This document shows positions 35,501-42,451 of a stretch of 64,000 nucleotides of DNA, piece after piece. Every line of letters starts with the position of its first letter. Position 1 is the first letter of the stretch. The translations under genes were made by a program, and so were the position numbers. The notes below the pieces were generated by a model. It had not been told where the DNA came from, made no database searches, and was given only the letters and a program-made list of their open reading frames with translations. The DNA comes from Rugamonas sp045984285 (GTDB taxonomy: Bacteria > Pseudomonadota > Gammaproteobacteria > Burkholderiales > Burkholderiaceae_D): NCBI RefSeq assembly GCF_045984285.3, contig NZ_JBJQIK030000003.1, forward strand, positions 248,001-312,000. Reading direction: 5' to 3'.

Positions 35501-36645
35501 GCCGCAACGAGCTCACGCTGCGTGCGCTGTTCAGCGAGGAGCTGGGCGCCGTGATCCAGGTGCGCGCCGACGAGAAATCGCTGGTCATGGACGTGCTGCG
35601 TTCCTTCAACCTGGGCGCCTGCAGCCATATCATCGGCAAGCCGAATGACCGTGGCGTGATCGAGTTCACCCGCGACGCGAAAGTGATCTACAACGAACAG
35701 CGCGCCGCGCTGCACCGCCTGTGGAGCGAAACCAGCTGGCGCATCTCGCGCATGCGCGAGAATCCGGCGACCGCCGATGCGGAATACGACCGCCTGCTGG
35801 ATGAAACCGATCCAGGCATCGTTCCGAAGATTACCTTCGACCTGAACGAGAATGTGGCGGCGCCGTTCCTGGCATCGGGCGCACGTCCGCGCGTGGCCAT
35901 CCTGCGCGAGCAGGGCGTGAACTCGCATATCGAGACCGCGTGGGTGATGCACCAGGCAGGCTTCGCCGCCATCGACGTGCACATGAGCGACCTGATTTCG
36001 GGCCGCGTGAAGCTGGACGACTTCCATGGCGTGATCGCTGTGGGCGGCTTCTCCTACGGCGACGTGCTGGGGGCGGGCGAGGGCTGGGCCAAGTCCATCC
36101 TGTTCAACCCTGCAATGGCGGAACAGTTCGCGCGCTTCTTCCAGCGCAAGGATACCTTCGGCCTCGGCATCTGCAACGGCTGCCAGATGATGAGCAACCT
36201 GAAGTCGCTGATTCCGGGCGCCCATGCGTGGCCGAAGTTCACCACCAACAAGTCGGAGAAGTTCGAAGCCCGCTTTGCGATGGTGGAAGTGCAGGATTCG
36301 CCGTCGATCTTCTTCAGCGGCATGGCAGGCACGCAGTCGCCAATCGCCGTGGCGCACGGTGAAGGCTATGCGGACTTCTCGCAGACCGGCAGCATCGGCG
36401 AGGCGATCGTTGCTATGCGCTTCATCGATAACAAAGGTTCGGCTACCGAAGCCTATCCCTACAACCCGAACGGTTCGCCGCAAGGCATTACCTCTGTCAC
36501 CACGCCGGATGGCCGCTTCTCGGTGCTGATGCCGCACGCCGAACGCGTATTCCGCACGGTGCAGATGTCCTACCACCCGGACGGCTGGGGCGAGGATTCG
36601 CCGTGGATGCGCATGTTCCGCAACGCGCGCAAGTTCATCGGCTGA
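32599..36645 (+). CDS. purL: Phosphoribosylformylglycinamidine synthase (long single-chain PurL)
   Basis: The 1348-residue enzyme converts FGAR to FGAM with glutamine and ATP in purine synthesis. Its domains are an N-terminal PurS-like region, a linker, two AIRS-like halves (HNHPTAISPFPGASTGAGGE and FGVGGSA-type loops including GGSAASSMATGTNTADLDF) and a C-terminal glutamine amidotransferase. The amidotransferase nucleophile is the Cys of LGICNGCQMM, with GGFSYGDVLGAGEGWAKS and the catalytic His/Glu in SYHPDGWGED. The length matches the gammaproteobacterial/betaproteobacterial large form, not the split PurSLQ form. A terminator follows. Confidence 0.97.
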   Translation: MLILPGSNALSAFRSQRLLSQLQAVLPSVTAIQARYIHFVDASAPLSSDDEARLNGLLTYGEPALPEQNDGVVEEFFVIPRFGTISPWASKATDIVHNCGMGHIHRVERGVAYRVVLKGGILGTGLGAAKKLDTEELQSVAALLHDRMTESVLRHPDQAAELFRSLEAKPLESIDVLGAGRHALEKANTDLGLAMSDDEIDYLLNAFTAAKRNPTDVELMMFAQANSEHCRHKIFNADWTIDGQAQERSLFKMIKNTHEKQPKGTIVAYSDNSSIMEGAEVTRFYPRGEGHEYGASKELIHTLMKVETHNHPTAISPFPGASTGAGGEIRDEGATGRGAKPKAGLTGFTVSNLMLPGAVQAWENAADVTAPVGKRDESKAYGKPDRIASPLQIMIDGPLGGAAFSNEFGRPVLGGYFRTYEQNVGKQFAGAQDTVFGYHKPIMIAGGIGNISAQHTHKNDIPVGSLLIQLGGPGMRIGMGGSAASSMATGTNTADLDFDSVQRGNPEMERRAQEVINGCWQMGAANPIISIHDVGAGGLSNAFPEITNDAKRGAIFDLRKIPLEESGMAPKEIWSNESQERYVLAISPDNLATFKALCERERCPFAVVGTATEERQLKLIDRDLGNEPVDMPMEVLLGKPPKMHRDVNHVQNDFPAIDLTGVELQEAAKRVLLLPTVGDKSFLITIGDRTVGATSVRDQMVGPWQVPVADCAVTAMSFEGYVGEAMAMGERTPLAVIDAPASGRMAVGETITNLAAAPIADISAIKLSANWMAACGQPGQDAALFDTVKAVGMELCPALGISIPVGKDSLSMRTTWKDEGRDKAVISPVSLIVSGFAPVYDVRKSLTPQIRMDLGETSIILIDLGRGKNRMGASALSQVLGQLGNEAPDVDSPEDLKAFFTAIQQLNKDGKLLAYHDRSDGGLYATLTEMAFAGRAGLSINLDMLTLEGEHAADWGDAKNWTGQVAERRNELTLRALFSEELGAVIQVRADEKSLVMDVLRSFNLGACSHIIGKPNDRGVIEFTRDAKVIYNEQRAALHRLWSETSWRISRMRENPATADAEYDRLLDETDPGIVPKITFDLNENVAAPFLASGARPRVAILREQGVNSHIETAWVMHQAGFAAIDVHMSDLISGRVKLDDFHGVIAVGGFSYGDVLGAGEGWAKSILFNPAMAEQFARFFQRKDTFGLGICNGCQMMSNLKSLIPGAHAWPKFTTNKSEKFEARFAMVEVQDSPSIFFSGMAGTQSPIAVAHGEGYADFSQTGSIGEAIVAMRFIDNKGSATEAYPYNPNGSPQGITSVTTPDGRFSVLMPHAERVFRTVQMSYHPDGWGEDSPWMRMFRNARKFIG

Positions 36646-36663
36646 TTCTCGGAACCGATCCTC

Positions 36664-36691
36664 AAAAAGCCGGGCATGTCCCGGCTTTTTT
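36664..36691 (+). terminator. Rho-independent terminator of purL
   Basis: The arms AAGCCGGG (36667-36674) and CCCGGCTT (36680-36687) enclose CATGT and are followed by a T run. It lies 21 bases after the purL stop. Confidence 0.9.
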
Positions 36692-36707
36692 ACTGTAGGA
36701 TCGGCTT

Positions 36708-37724
36708 ATGAAAAAAATAATCCTGACCCTTGCTTCAGTCTGCGGACTGCTTGCTCTCCCAGCCCACGCGGCCTGCATCGACGAACAGAAATTCGTCCCC
36801 ATCAACGGTATCGAGCAGTGGGTTGTGATCCGCGGCGAGAAGTGCGAGAAGCCGGTGCTGATCATCGTGCATGGCGGACCGGGAAATCCGATGACTCCTT
36901 ATGCCAAGGCTATCTACGGACCATGGGAAAAGGAATTTACGCTGGTGCTGTGGGACCAGCGCGGTTCGGGCATGACCTATGGCCGCAAGCCGCCAGCGAA
37001 AGACGATCCGCTCACGCTGGAGCTGATGCGCGATGACGGCATTGCCGTCACCGAGTATGCGCTGAAACGCCTGGGTAAGCGCAAGGCTATCCTCAAAGGG
37101 GCATCGTGGAGCTCCGTGCTCGGTCCGCTGATGATCAAGGCGCGGCCGGAGCTGTATTCGGCCTATGTGGGCACGGCGCACATGGTTCGCCATCCGGACA
37201 ATATCAAGTCATCGTATGCGCGCACGCTCGAACTGGCGAAAGCCGCCAGGGATGCGGACAGCATCGCGAAGCTGGAAGCGCTTGGCACGCCGCCGTGGAC
37301 CAATCCGCGCAATTTCGGCATTTTGCGCCGCGTTACGCGAAAATACGAGGCGATGGCCACCGATCCGGCGCCCGCCAGCTGGTGGAAGCCGGAAGCGCCG
37401 TATGCCACCGCGAAGTATGAGGCCGACTACACGGCGGGTGAAGACTACTCCTTCCTGCAGTTCGTTGGCTGGAAGGGCGACGGCATGGCCTCCAAAGTCG
37501 ATGCCTACAAACTGGGACCAAGCTTTGACGTTCCGGTCTTCATCATCCAGGGTGAGGAAGACCTGGTGACGACGCCCGATGTCGCCCGCGCCTTCTACGA
37601 CGCCATCCATGCGCCAAAAAAAGAATTCATCCTGCTGCCGCGCGTCGGCCACGACCCGAACCCGCTGATGGTGGACGCGCAGCTCAAACTGCTCAGGGAA
37701 AAGGTGCGTCCGCTCGCGGATTGA
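36708..37724 (+). CDS. Exported alpha/beta hydrolase (prolyl-aminopeptidase-like)
   Basis: The 338-residue protein has a signal peptide (KKIILTLASVCGLLALPAHA) and an alpha/beta-hydrolase core with VHGGPGNPM (oxyanion loop), WDQRGSGMTYG, the nucleophile elbow LKGASWSSVLG (Ser133), an acid in GEEDLVTTP and His in RVGHDPN. The HGGPG, DQRGSG and elbow patterns match prolyl-aminopeptidase (S33) relatives. The usual final glycine of the GxSxG elbow is serine here (GASWS). The ATG follows AGGA by eight bases. The substrate is not predictable. Confidence 0.85.
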   Translation: MKKIILTLASVCGLLALPAHAACIDEQKFVPINGIEQWVVIRGEKCEKPVLIIVHGGPGNPMTPYAKAIYGPWEKEFTLVLWDQRGSGMTYGRKPPAKDDPLTLELMRDDGIAVTEYALKRLGKRKAILKGASWSSVLGPLMIKARPELYSAYVGTAHMVRHPDNIKSSYARTLELAKAARDADSIAKLEALGTPPWTNPRNFGILRRVTRKYEAMATDPAPASWWKPEAPYATAKYEADYTAGEDYSFLQFVGWKGDGMASKVDAYKLGPSFDVPVFIIQGEEDLVTTPDVARAFYDAIHAPKKEFILLPRVGHDPNPLMVDAQLKLLREKVRPLAD

Positions 37725-37761
37725 ACTGCATTCTGGCGCCATCATGCCGGAAACTGGCGCG

Positions 37762-38124
37762 CTAGCCGATCTCCTGGCCGACCATGATGCGGTGGCCGTC
37801 GATGGTGCGCAGGCCGAACTCGCGCATCTGCCACGGTTCGTCGCTCAGCGGCTTGGTTATCTCGGCGCCTGCGGCGTTCACGCGGGCGTAGAAGGCGTCC
37901 ACGTCGTCCACCACGAGATAGGCAAAATAAGAATGGTAGCCGGTGTCGGCGACGGGCATGGCGTCGCGGCATTCGCCGGCCATGATGGTGCAGCCGCCGC
38001 TGGCGAAGAAACGCCAGCTCGGATCGCCCATTTCGTGGATCTCGAAACCCAGCACGTCGCGGTAGAAGGCCGCTGATTGTTGCAGATCTGGCACTGCCAG
38101 CACAAAATGGCTCTTCGAAATCAT
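37762..38124 (-). CDS. VOC-family (glyoxalase-fold) protein
   Basis: The 120-residue protein consists of two beta-alpha-beta-beta-beta units. The first is KSHFVLAVPDLQQSAAFYRD...GFEIHEMGDPSWRFFASGG, and the second begins at SYFAYLVVDDVDAFYARVNA. This is the vicinal-oxygen-chelate fold; metal ligands are not all evident. The ATG at 38124 is preceded by GAGGAGGT. It may be a small-molecule binding or resistance protein, but nothing in the context fixes its role. Confidence 0.88.
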   Translation of the reverse strand: MISKSHFVLAVPDLQQSAAFYRDVLGFEIHEMGDPSWRFFASGGCTIMAGECRDAMPVADTGYHSYFAYLVVDDVDAFYARVNAAGAEITKPLSDEPWQMREFGLRTIDGHRIMVGQEIG

Positions 38125-38151
38125 GTGGACCTCCTCGGTGGAGGTCACATA

Positions 38152-38796
38152 CTACAGGTGTTTCGCGGCCTCCCGCCGGCTGAGGGGCGCGAGGCAGGCG
38201 CCCGGTCCTGAGAGGAAGGCACGCACGGCGTCCGGTGCGTGGCGGGCGTAATCGCGCAGCGCCCAGCCGATGGCTTTCTGGATGAAGAACTCCTTTTCGT
38301 GCGACAGGGCCACGGCATAACGGAACAGGCGTTCCTGGTCGGTGCTTTTGCCCCAGCCCAGCTGGTGGAGCAGGGCGATGCGGCGCACCCAGAAATCTTC
38401 ATGGGCCAATGCATCGTCCATGCCGTGGTGTTCGCGGCGCAGCACGTCGCCGATGATGGAGGCCAGGCCGTCCACCGTATCCCACCATGATTTGCGCCGT
38501 ACGAGCGCCATTAGTGCGGGCAGGTGAGTGCGGTCGAGCGCTTTCCAATGCATGCAGAGCAGGTCCAGCGCGGCATATTGATACTCGCGCTGAGGACGTT
38601 CCCAAAGCGCCCCGGCGAGCGCCAACAGATCTTCTGCGCTGAGTCCGCGCAGTGCCTTGAAGACCGGCTTCAGAGCCGCCCGCCTTGCCGGGGTGGGAAC
38701 GCCGAGGAAGGGAAACTGGTTGCGCATATATGCGCTCATCGCCGCCGCCCGGCCCGCATCCGCCAGCGGCAGCAGGGCCGCATCTACTGACACCAT
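38152..38796 (-). CDS. AlkD-like DNA alkylation repair protein
   Basis: The 214-residue helical-repeat protein has the AlkD-type signature FPFLGVPTPARRAALKPVFK, then WERPQREYQYAALDLL, KSWWDTVDGLASIIGDVLR, AHEDFWVRRIALLHQL and EFFIQKAIGWALRDYARHAP. These are the tryptophan/aspartate/arginine residues lining the lesion pocket in HEAT-like glycosylases removing 3- and 7-alkyl purines. The start is uncertain: both in-frame ATGs (38796, 38811) lie within the palindrome at 38788-38818. I use 38796. A lost native start replaced by one in the repeat is possible. Confidence 0.85.
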   Translation of the reverse strand: MVSVDAALLPLADAGRAAAMSAYMRNQFPFLGVPTPARRAALKPVFKALRGLSAEDLLALAGALWERPQREYQYAALDLLCMHWKALDRTHLPALMALVRRKSWWDTVDGLASIIGDVLRREHHGMDDALAHEDFWVRRIALLHQLGWGKSTDQERLFRYAVALSHEKEFFIQKAIGWALRDYARHAPDAVRAFLSGPGACLAPLSRREAAKHL

Positions 38797-38818
38797 GGTG
38801 CCTGACCCCATGGTGTCA
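38788..38818. repeat. Palindromic repeat bridging the AlkD-like start and the ABC ATPase stop
   Basis: The arms TGACACCATGG (38788-38798) and CCATGGTGTCA (38808-38818) surround a GTGCCTGACC centre. On the leftward strand the repeat supplies both possible start codons of the AlkD-like gene, and its outer TCA is the TGA stop of the ABC ATPase gene. It resembles the GGGGTCAGACCCC family in carrying a CCTGACCCC-type core. Confidence 0.7.
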
Positions 38819-39544
38819 GAGTCCCAGCTGCGCGAGGATGTCTTCTTTCATCTGCTGCAGCTCGGGCAGGGAGAGCTTGCGCGGATGAGGATGGGGTACG
38901 GTGAAAGTGGCTTGTATCTTCGTCGGCCGCGGCGACAGCACCATGATGCGGTCGGCGAGGTAGATCGCCTCTTCCACGTCGTGCGTGATCAGCAGTACCG
39001 TGTGGCGTTCTTCCTGCAGCACGCGCAGCAGTTCGTTGCGCATCTTGAGGTTCATCAGCGCGTCCAGCGCCGAGAAGGGCTCGTCCATGTAGAGAATTTC
39101 GGGCTTGACCACCAGCGCGCGGGCGATTTCCACGCGTTTCAGCATGCCGCCCGACAGTTCCGCTGGATAGGCCTTCTCGAAGCCTTTCAGGCCCACCATG
39201 TCGGCATAATGGTCCGCCAGTGCAGCTTTCTCGGCGTCGCTGCCTTCGTTCAGGCCGAACATCAGGTTCTGCTGCACCGTGAGCCAGGGGAATACGGAGC
39301 CGTGCTGCGAGATGACGATGCCTTTGGGGCTGGCGCGCAACACGCGCTGGCCGTCGATCAGGACTTCGCCCTGGTCCGGCATTTCGAAGCCCGAGATCAT
39401 CTTCATCAGCGTCGATTTCCCGCAGCCCGAGGGGCCGACGATGGCCACGAATTCGCCGTCGCCGACCGTGAGGTCCACGCCGTCCACCACCGGCAGGTTC
39501 TTGAAGCCCTTGCGGATATTGTTGATGACGATCTTAGCGTCCAT
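38816..39544 (-). CDS. ABC transporter ATP-binding protein (nitrate/taurine class)
   Basis: The 242-residue ATPase has Walker A GPSGCGKST, signature LSGGMLKRVEIARAL (the SsuB/TauB/NrtD type with M in place of Q), Walker B LYMDEPFSALDALM and H-loop THDVEEAIYLADRI. It is the last gene of a five-gene leftward operon with an importer permease, cupredoxin, SCO protein and binding protein. The gene overlaps the permease gene by 11 bases. Its stop codon is formed by the palindromic repeat at 38788-38818. Confidence 0.93.
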   Translation of the reverse strand: MDAKIVINNIRKGFKNLPVVDGVDLTVGDGEFVAIVGPSGCGKSTLMKMISGFEMPDQGEVLIDGQRVLRASPKGIVISQHGSVFPWLTVQQNLMFGLNEGSDAEKAALADHYADMVGLKGFEKAYPAELSGGMLKRVEIARALVVKPEILYMDEPFSALDALMNLKMRNELLRVLQEERHTVLLITHDVEEAIYLADRIMVLSPRPTKIQATFTVPHPHPRKLSLPELQQMKEDILAQLGL

Positions 39545-40292
39545 AGCGCCACCTTACCTGTTTGAGTCCTTCCAGCAGCCGCATCAGGCCGTCCAGTCCG
39601 AGGCCGATCAGGCCGATGATGATCATGCCCGCCACGACCAGGTCGTAGCGGTTGCCTGCATTGCGCGAGTCCATGATCAGGTAGCCGAGGCCGGAGCGCA
39701 GTGCGATCATTTCCGCTGCCACCACCACCAGCCAGGCTACGCCAAGGCCGATGCGCATGCCGATGATAATTTCGGGCAGTACGGCGGGAATGATCACTTG
39801 GCGGAACAGCTTGCGGCGCGAGACGCCGAAGTTCTCGGCGGCGCGCAGGTAGCGCTTCTCGATGGTGTGCACGCCCGCAGCCGTCTGCACGATCATCGGG
39901 AATACGGAAGACAGGAAGATCAGGAAGATAGGCGACAGGTTGCCCACGCCGAACCACAGGATGGCAATCGGAATCCAGGCGATCGGCGAGATGGGGCGCA
40001 GGATCTGGAATACAGGATTCAGCGTGCGGAAGGCGCCTTCCACGCGCCCCATCCACAGGCCGAGCGGTACGGCAAGCAGCACCGCCACGAAGAAGCCCGC
40101 GCCCACCCGGCCCAGCGAGGCCGCGATGTGCTCCCACAGCGTGCCGTCATCCACCAGTTCCAGCGTGCCGGTGACAACCTGGCCGGGCGTGGGGAAGATA
40201 ACGCTTTCCGTCTGCACGACCACGATCCACCAGACCGCAACGATGGCAAGCAGCACGGCCATCGGCGGCCATATCTTGTTCAGTTTCTCCAT
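39534..40292 (-). CDS. ABC transporter permease (nitrate/sulfonate/bicarbonate class)
   Basis: The 252-residue protein has six hydrophobic segments and the BPD-transport EAA-like loop between the second and third pairs (GVSRRKLFRQVIIPAVLPEI). It is typical of SsuC/TauC/NrtB permeases (FPTPGQVVTGTLELV at the N-terminus, ISPIAWIPIAILWFGVGNL). It forms the channel for the substrate bound by the SBP at 41303-42322. It starts three bases after the cupredoxin stop. Confidence 0.93.
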   Translation of the reverse strand: MEKLNKIWPPMAVLLAIVAVWWIVVVQTESVIFPTPGQVVTGTLELVDDGTLWEHIAASLGRVGAGFFVAVLLAVPLGLWMGRVEGAFRTLNPVFQILRPISPIAWIPIAILWFGVGNLSPIFLIFLSSVFPMIVQTAAGVHTIEKRYLRAAENFGVSRRKLFRQVIIPAVLPEIIIGMRIGLGVAWLVVVAAEMIALRSGLGYLIMDSRNAGNRYDLVVAGMIIIGLIGLGLDGLMRLLEGLKQVRWRYGR

Positions 40293-40295
40293 AAG

Positions 40296-40718
40296 TCAGG
40301 CGAAGTGATTCAGAAGGGTTTGAAAACGCCAGCGGAGGCGCGCCCAGCCTGGGGCGGGCGCTTCTTCGACGACGACGGTCATTTGCCCGCTGGCGTGGGC
40401 GGTACAGGCGAAGGGATGTTCGCCCGTCTGTTCGAAAGGCAGGCGGAAGTCCTGGCCCGGCATGATGAGCACGGGACCGAAGATCTGCGGCACCGTGTCG
40501 CTGTTGCGCAGGTGGAGCACGTCGCGCACGCCCAGCGTCAGCGTAATGCGTTCGGGCAGAATCTCATCCTTTTTTCCCGCCATGCGGCGCTCCCAGGTGC
40601 CTTTGGGGATTTCGAACAGCTGGTCGCGCGATGCCGCACTGACCGGCGCCAGCGCGGCCCACAGCAGCGGGGCGGCAGTTGCAAGCAGCAGCAGGAGAGG
40701 AAGGAGGCGCTTCTTCAT
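40296..40718 (-). CDS. Exported cupredoxin-like protein with an altered copper site
   Basis: The 140-residue protein has a signal peptide (residues 1-29, ending APVSAAS) and a cupredoxin domain whose C-terminal loop FACTAHASGQMTVVV gives Cys105, His108 and Met113, three ligands of a type 1 copper site. The first His expected in the upstream N.D.VPH segment is Gln78 (NSDTVPQIFG), so the site is incomplete or binds copper differently. It lies in the operon between the permease and the SCO gene. An electron carrier or copper-handling partner of SCO is the natural guess. Confidence 0.8.
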   Translation of the reverse strand: MKKRLLPLLLLLATAAPLLWAALAPVSAASRDQLFEIPKGTWERRMAGKKDEILPERITLTLGVRDVLHLRNSDTVPQIFGPVLIMPGQDFRLPFEQTGEHPFACTAHASGQMTVVVEEAPAPGWARLRWRFQTLLNHFA

Positions 40719-41303
40719 CTATTCCTTCGCCAGCAGCTGCACGTCATGCACGATGTCGGCGGCCGGACGGCCATAGGGCATCAGCGCACGCAGCTTGCCT
40801 TGCTTGTCCACGAAATAGAGGTAGGAGGAGTGGCCCATCTGGTACTCGGTCTTGCTGCCGGCAGTCGGATGCTTCGTCGCGGTGATGCCGTAGTCCTTGC
40901 GGATGGCGGCCATCTGTTCGGGCGTGCCGGTAAGGCCGATAAAGGCTTTGTCGAACTGGGCGAGGTAGCTCTTCATGCGCTCCGGCGTATCGCGTTCCGG
41001 GTCGACCGAGATGAAGACCACCTGCAGCTGCGCAGCGTCTGCGCCGAGGCGCTTGCGTGCTTCGGCCAGCATGGCCAGCGATACGGGGCACACCTCGTAG
41101 CAGTGGGTGAAACCGAATTCCAGCACCACGACCTTGCCGCGCAGCGCGGACAATTTGAAGGTGCTGCCATCGGCCGCTTTCTGCACGATTTCCGGCGCCA
41201 TGCGCGCGGGTTCGAAGGTGCCTGCCTTGAGCCTGGGAGCAGGGGAGGCTGCCCAGGCAGCGCCCGTGGCAATCAGCACGGCGCCGCACAGCAGGCGGCG
41301 CAT
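40719..41303 (-). CDS. SCO1/SenC/PrrC-family copper chaperone
   Basis: The 194-residue thioredoxin-fold protein has a signal peptide or anchor, the CxxxC copper motif FTHCYEVCP (Cys68, Cys72) and the distal His158 in YQMGHSSYLYFVD. SCO proteins load copper into CuA-type sites of cytochrome oxidase and related enzymes. The ATG at 41303 overlaps the stop of the upstream binding-protein gene in TGATG, showing translational coupling. No oxidase gene is nearby, so its client may be the cupredoxin encoded next to it. Confidence 0.92.
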   Translation of the reverse strand: MRRLLCGAVLIATGAAWAASPAPRLKAGTFEPARMAPEIVQKAADGSTFKLSALRGKVVVLEFGFTHCYEVCPVSLAMLAEARKRLGADAAQLQVVFISVDPERDTPERMKSYLAQFDKAFIGLTGTPEQMAAIRKDYGITATKHPTAGSKTEYQMGHSSYLYFVDKQGKLRALMPYGRPAADIVHDVQLLAKE

Positions 41304-42322
41304 CACAGCATCACCCTGGTTGGACGGATGCTCTTGACGAAGCTTTCGTCCACATAGCGTTCGTAGGCGATCGGCTTCTTCAGCGTGCCCGCTTCGATGG
41401 AGAGCTGCATCAGCTCATCGAACTCATTGCGGATCATGCGCAGGTCGCCATAGGTCACGCGGTCGGCCGGGTTGTCCATCACGAACTGGATAATCTTCGG
41501 ATCCTGGTTGAACATTTTGCGGCCCGAGGCGAAGTTTGCTGCCTTCGCGCGGTTTGCCGGCGTGGCATCCAGCCAGTTGCCGGCAGCCTGCACGTAGTTC
41601 ACCAGCTCCTGCACCAGCGGGCGGTTGGTCTTGATCAGTTCTTCGCGCACGGTCAGCACGCAGCAGATGTAATTGCGCCATTCATCGCGCGTCATGGCCA
41701 GCGGGCGCGCATAGCCTGCACGCTGGGCGGCTGCGCCGAATGGCTCGCCGGTACAGTAGCCATCCACCGCCTTGGCATATAAGGCGGCCGGCATGTCGGG
41801 CGGCGCCATCTCGATGATCTGGATGTCCTTCGGCGACATGTTCTCGCGCGCCAGCATCTTGCGCAGGAACAGGAAGTCCACCGCGAAACGGCTCGGAATG
41901 GCGATGCGCTTGCCTTTCAGGTCGCTGAACTTCTTGTAGCTGGAATCGGTGCGCACCATGATCACCGCGCCGGAACGGTGGCCGAGCGACACGATCTTGA
42001 GCGGAATCTTCTTGTCCACCAGGTCCATGACCAGGGGCGCGAGCATATAGCCGGCCTGGATGCGGCCCGTCATCAGCGATTCCTTGATCTCCGGCCAGCC
42101 GGCGTATTTCTGGTATTCGAAAGCGGTGAAGGGTTTGCCCGGCTGGCCATCCGCAGCGGCTTTGGCCATGCAGGCGATGGGCAAGGTGAGGTTACAGGTC
42201 ACTGGCAGGCCACCGACGATCAGCGGATCCGCGGCCGCTCGGGCGGGCGTGCCCATGCCGATCAGGGGCAGGCTCAGCGCGCCGCCGATCAGTTGACGGC
42301 GGCGCTTGAAATGTTCATCCAT
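41303..42322 (-). CDS. ABC transporter substrate-binding protein (NrtA/CmpA class), Tat-type signal
   Basis: The 339-residue protein starts MDEHFKRRRQLIGGALSLPL, a twin-arginine-like signal with RRQLIGG. It then shows the NrtA/SsuA-class fold: AADPLIVGGLPVTCNLTLPI, a hinge near GKRIAIPSRF and YCTGEPFGAAAQRAGYARPL. Tat export would suit a folded or cofactor-bound protein. A longer frame to 42352 begins at TTG without a ribosome site. The ligand cannot be read; nitrate, bicarbonate, cyanate or an organic sulfur compound would fit the class. It heads the operon. Confidence 0.87.
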   Translation of the reverse strand: MDEHFKRRRQLIGGALSLPLIGMGTPARAAADPLIVGGLPVTCNLTLPIACMAKAAADGQPGKPFTAFEYQKYAGWPEIKESLMTGRIQAGYMLAPLVMDLVDKKIPLKIVSLGHRSGAVIMVRTDSSYKKFSDLKGKRIAIPSRFAVDFLFLRKMLARENMSPKDIQIIEMAPPDMPAALYAKAVDGYCTGEPFGAAAQRAGYARPLAMTRDEWRNYICCVLTVREELIKTNRPLVQELVNYVQAAGNWLDATPANRAKAANFASGRKMFNQDPKIIQFVMDNPADRVTYGDLRMIRNEFDELMQLSIEAGTLKKPIAYERYVDESFVKSIRPTRVML

Positions 42323-42408
42323 GGAACCGATTCCAAGTTTGTGTAATAGCAAATTTTAGCCTAAAAATGATCCTTATTACATAATGTATGTAAAAAACCA
42401 CTGGCAAT

Positions 42409-42436
42409 AAAAAAGCGCTCCGGAGAGCGCTTTTTT
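42409..42436 (-). terminator. Terminator of the tandem parvulin genes
   Basis: A ten-base inverted repeat AAAAGCGCTC (42411-42420) and GAGCGCTTTT (42425-42434) around CGGA has A and T runs on both sides. It lies 16 bases beyond the second parvulin stop and upstream of the ABC-SCO operon, insulating it from read-through. Confidence 0.9.
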
Positions 42437-42451
42437 GCAGGGCCGTATCCT

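Noticed and set aside
32539..36576. A 1345-residue frame antisense to purL
   Set aside because: The frame is open only because of GC bias and has no recognisable motif; purL is complete on the other strand.
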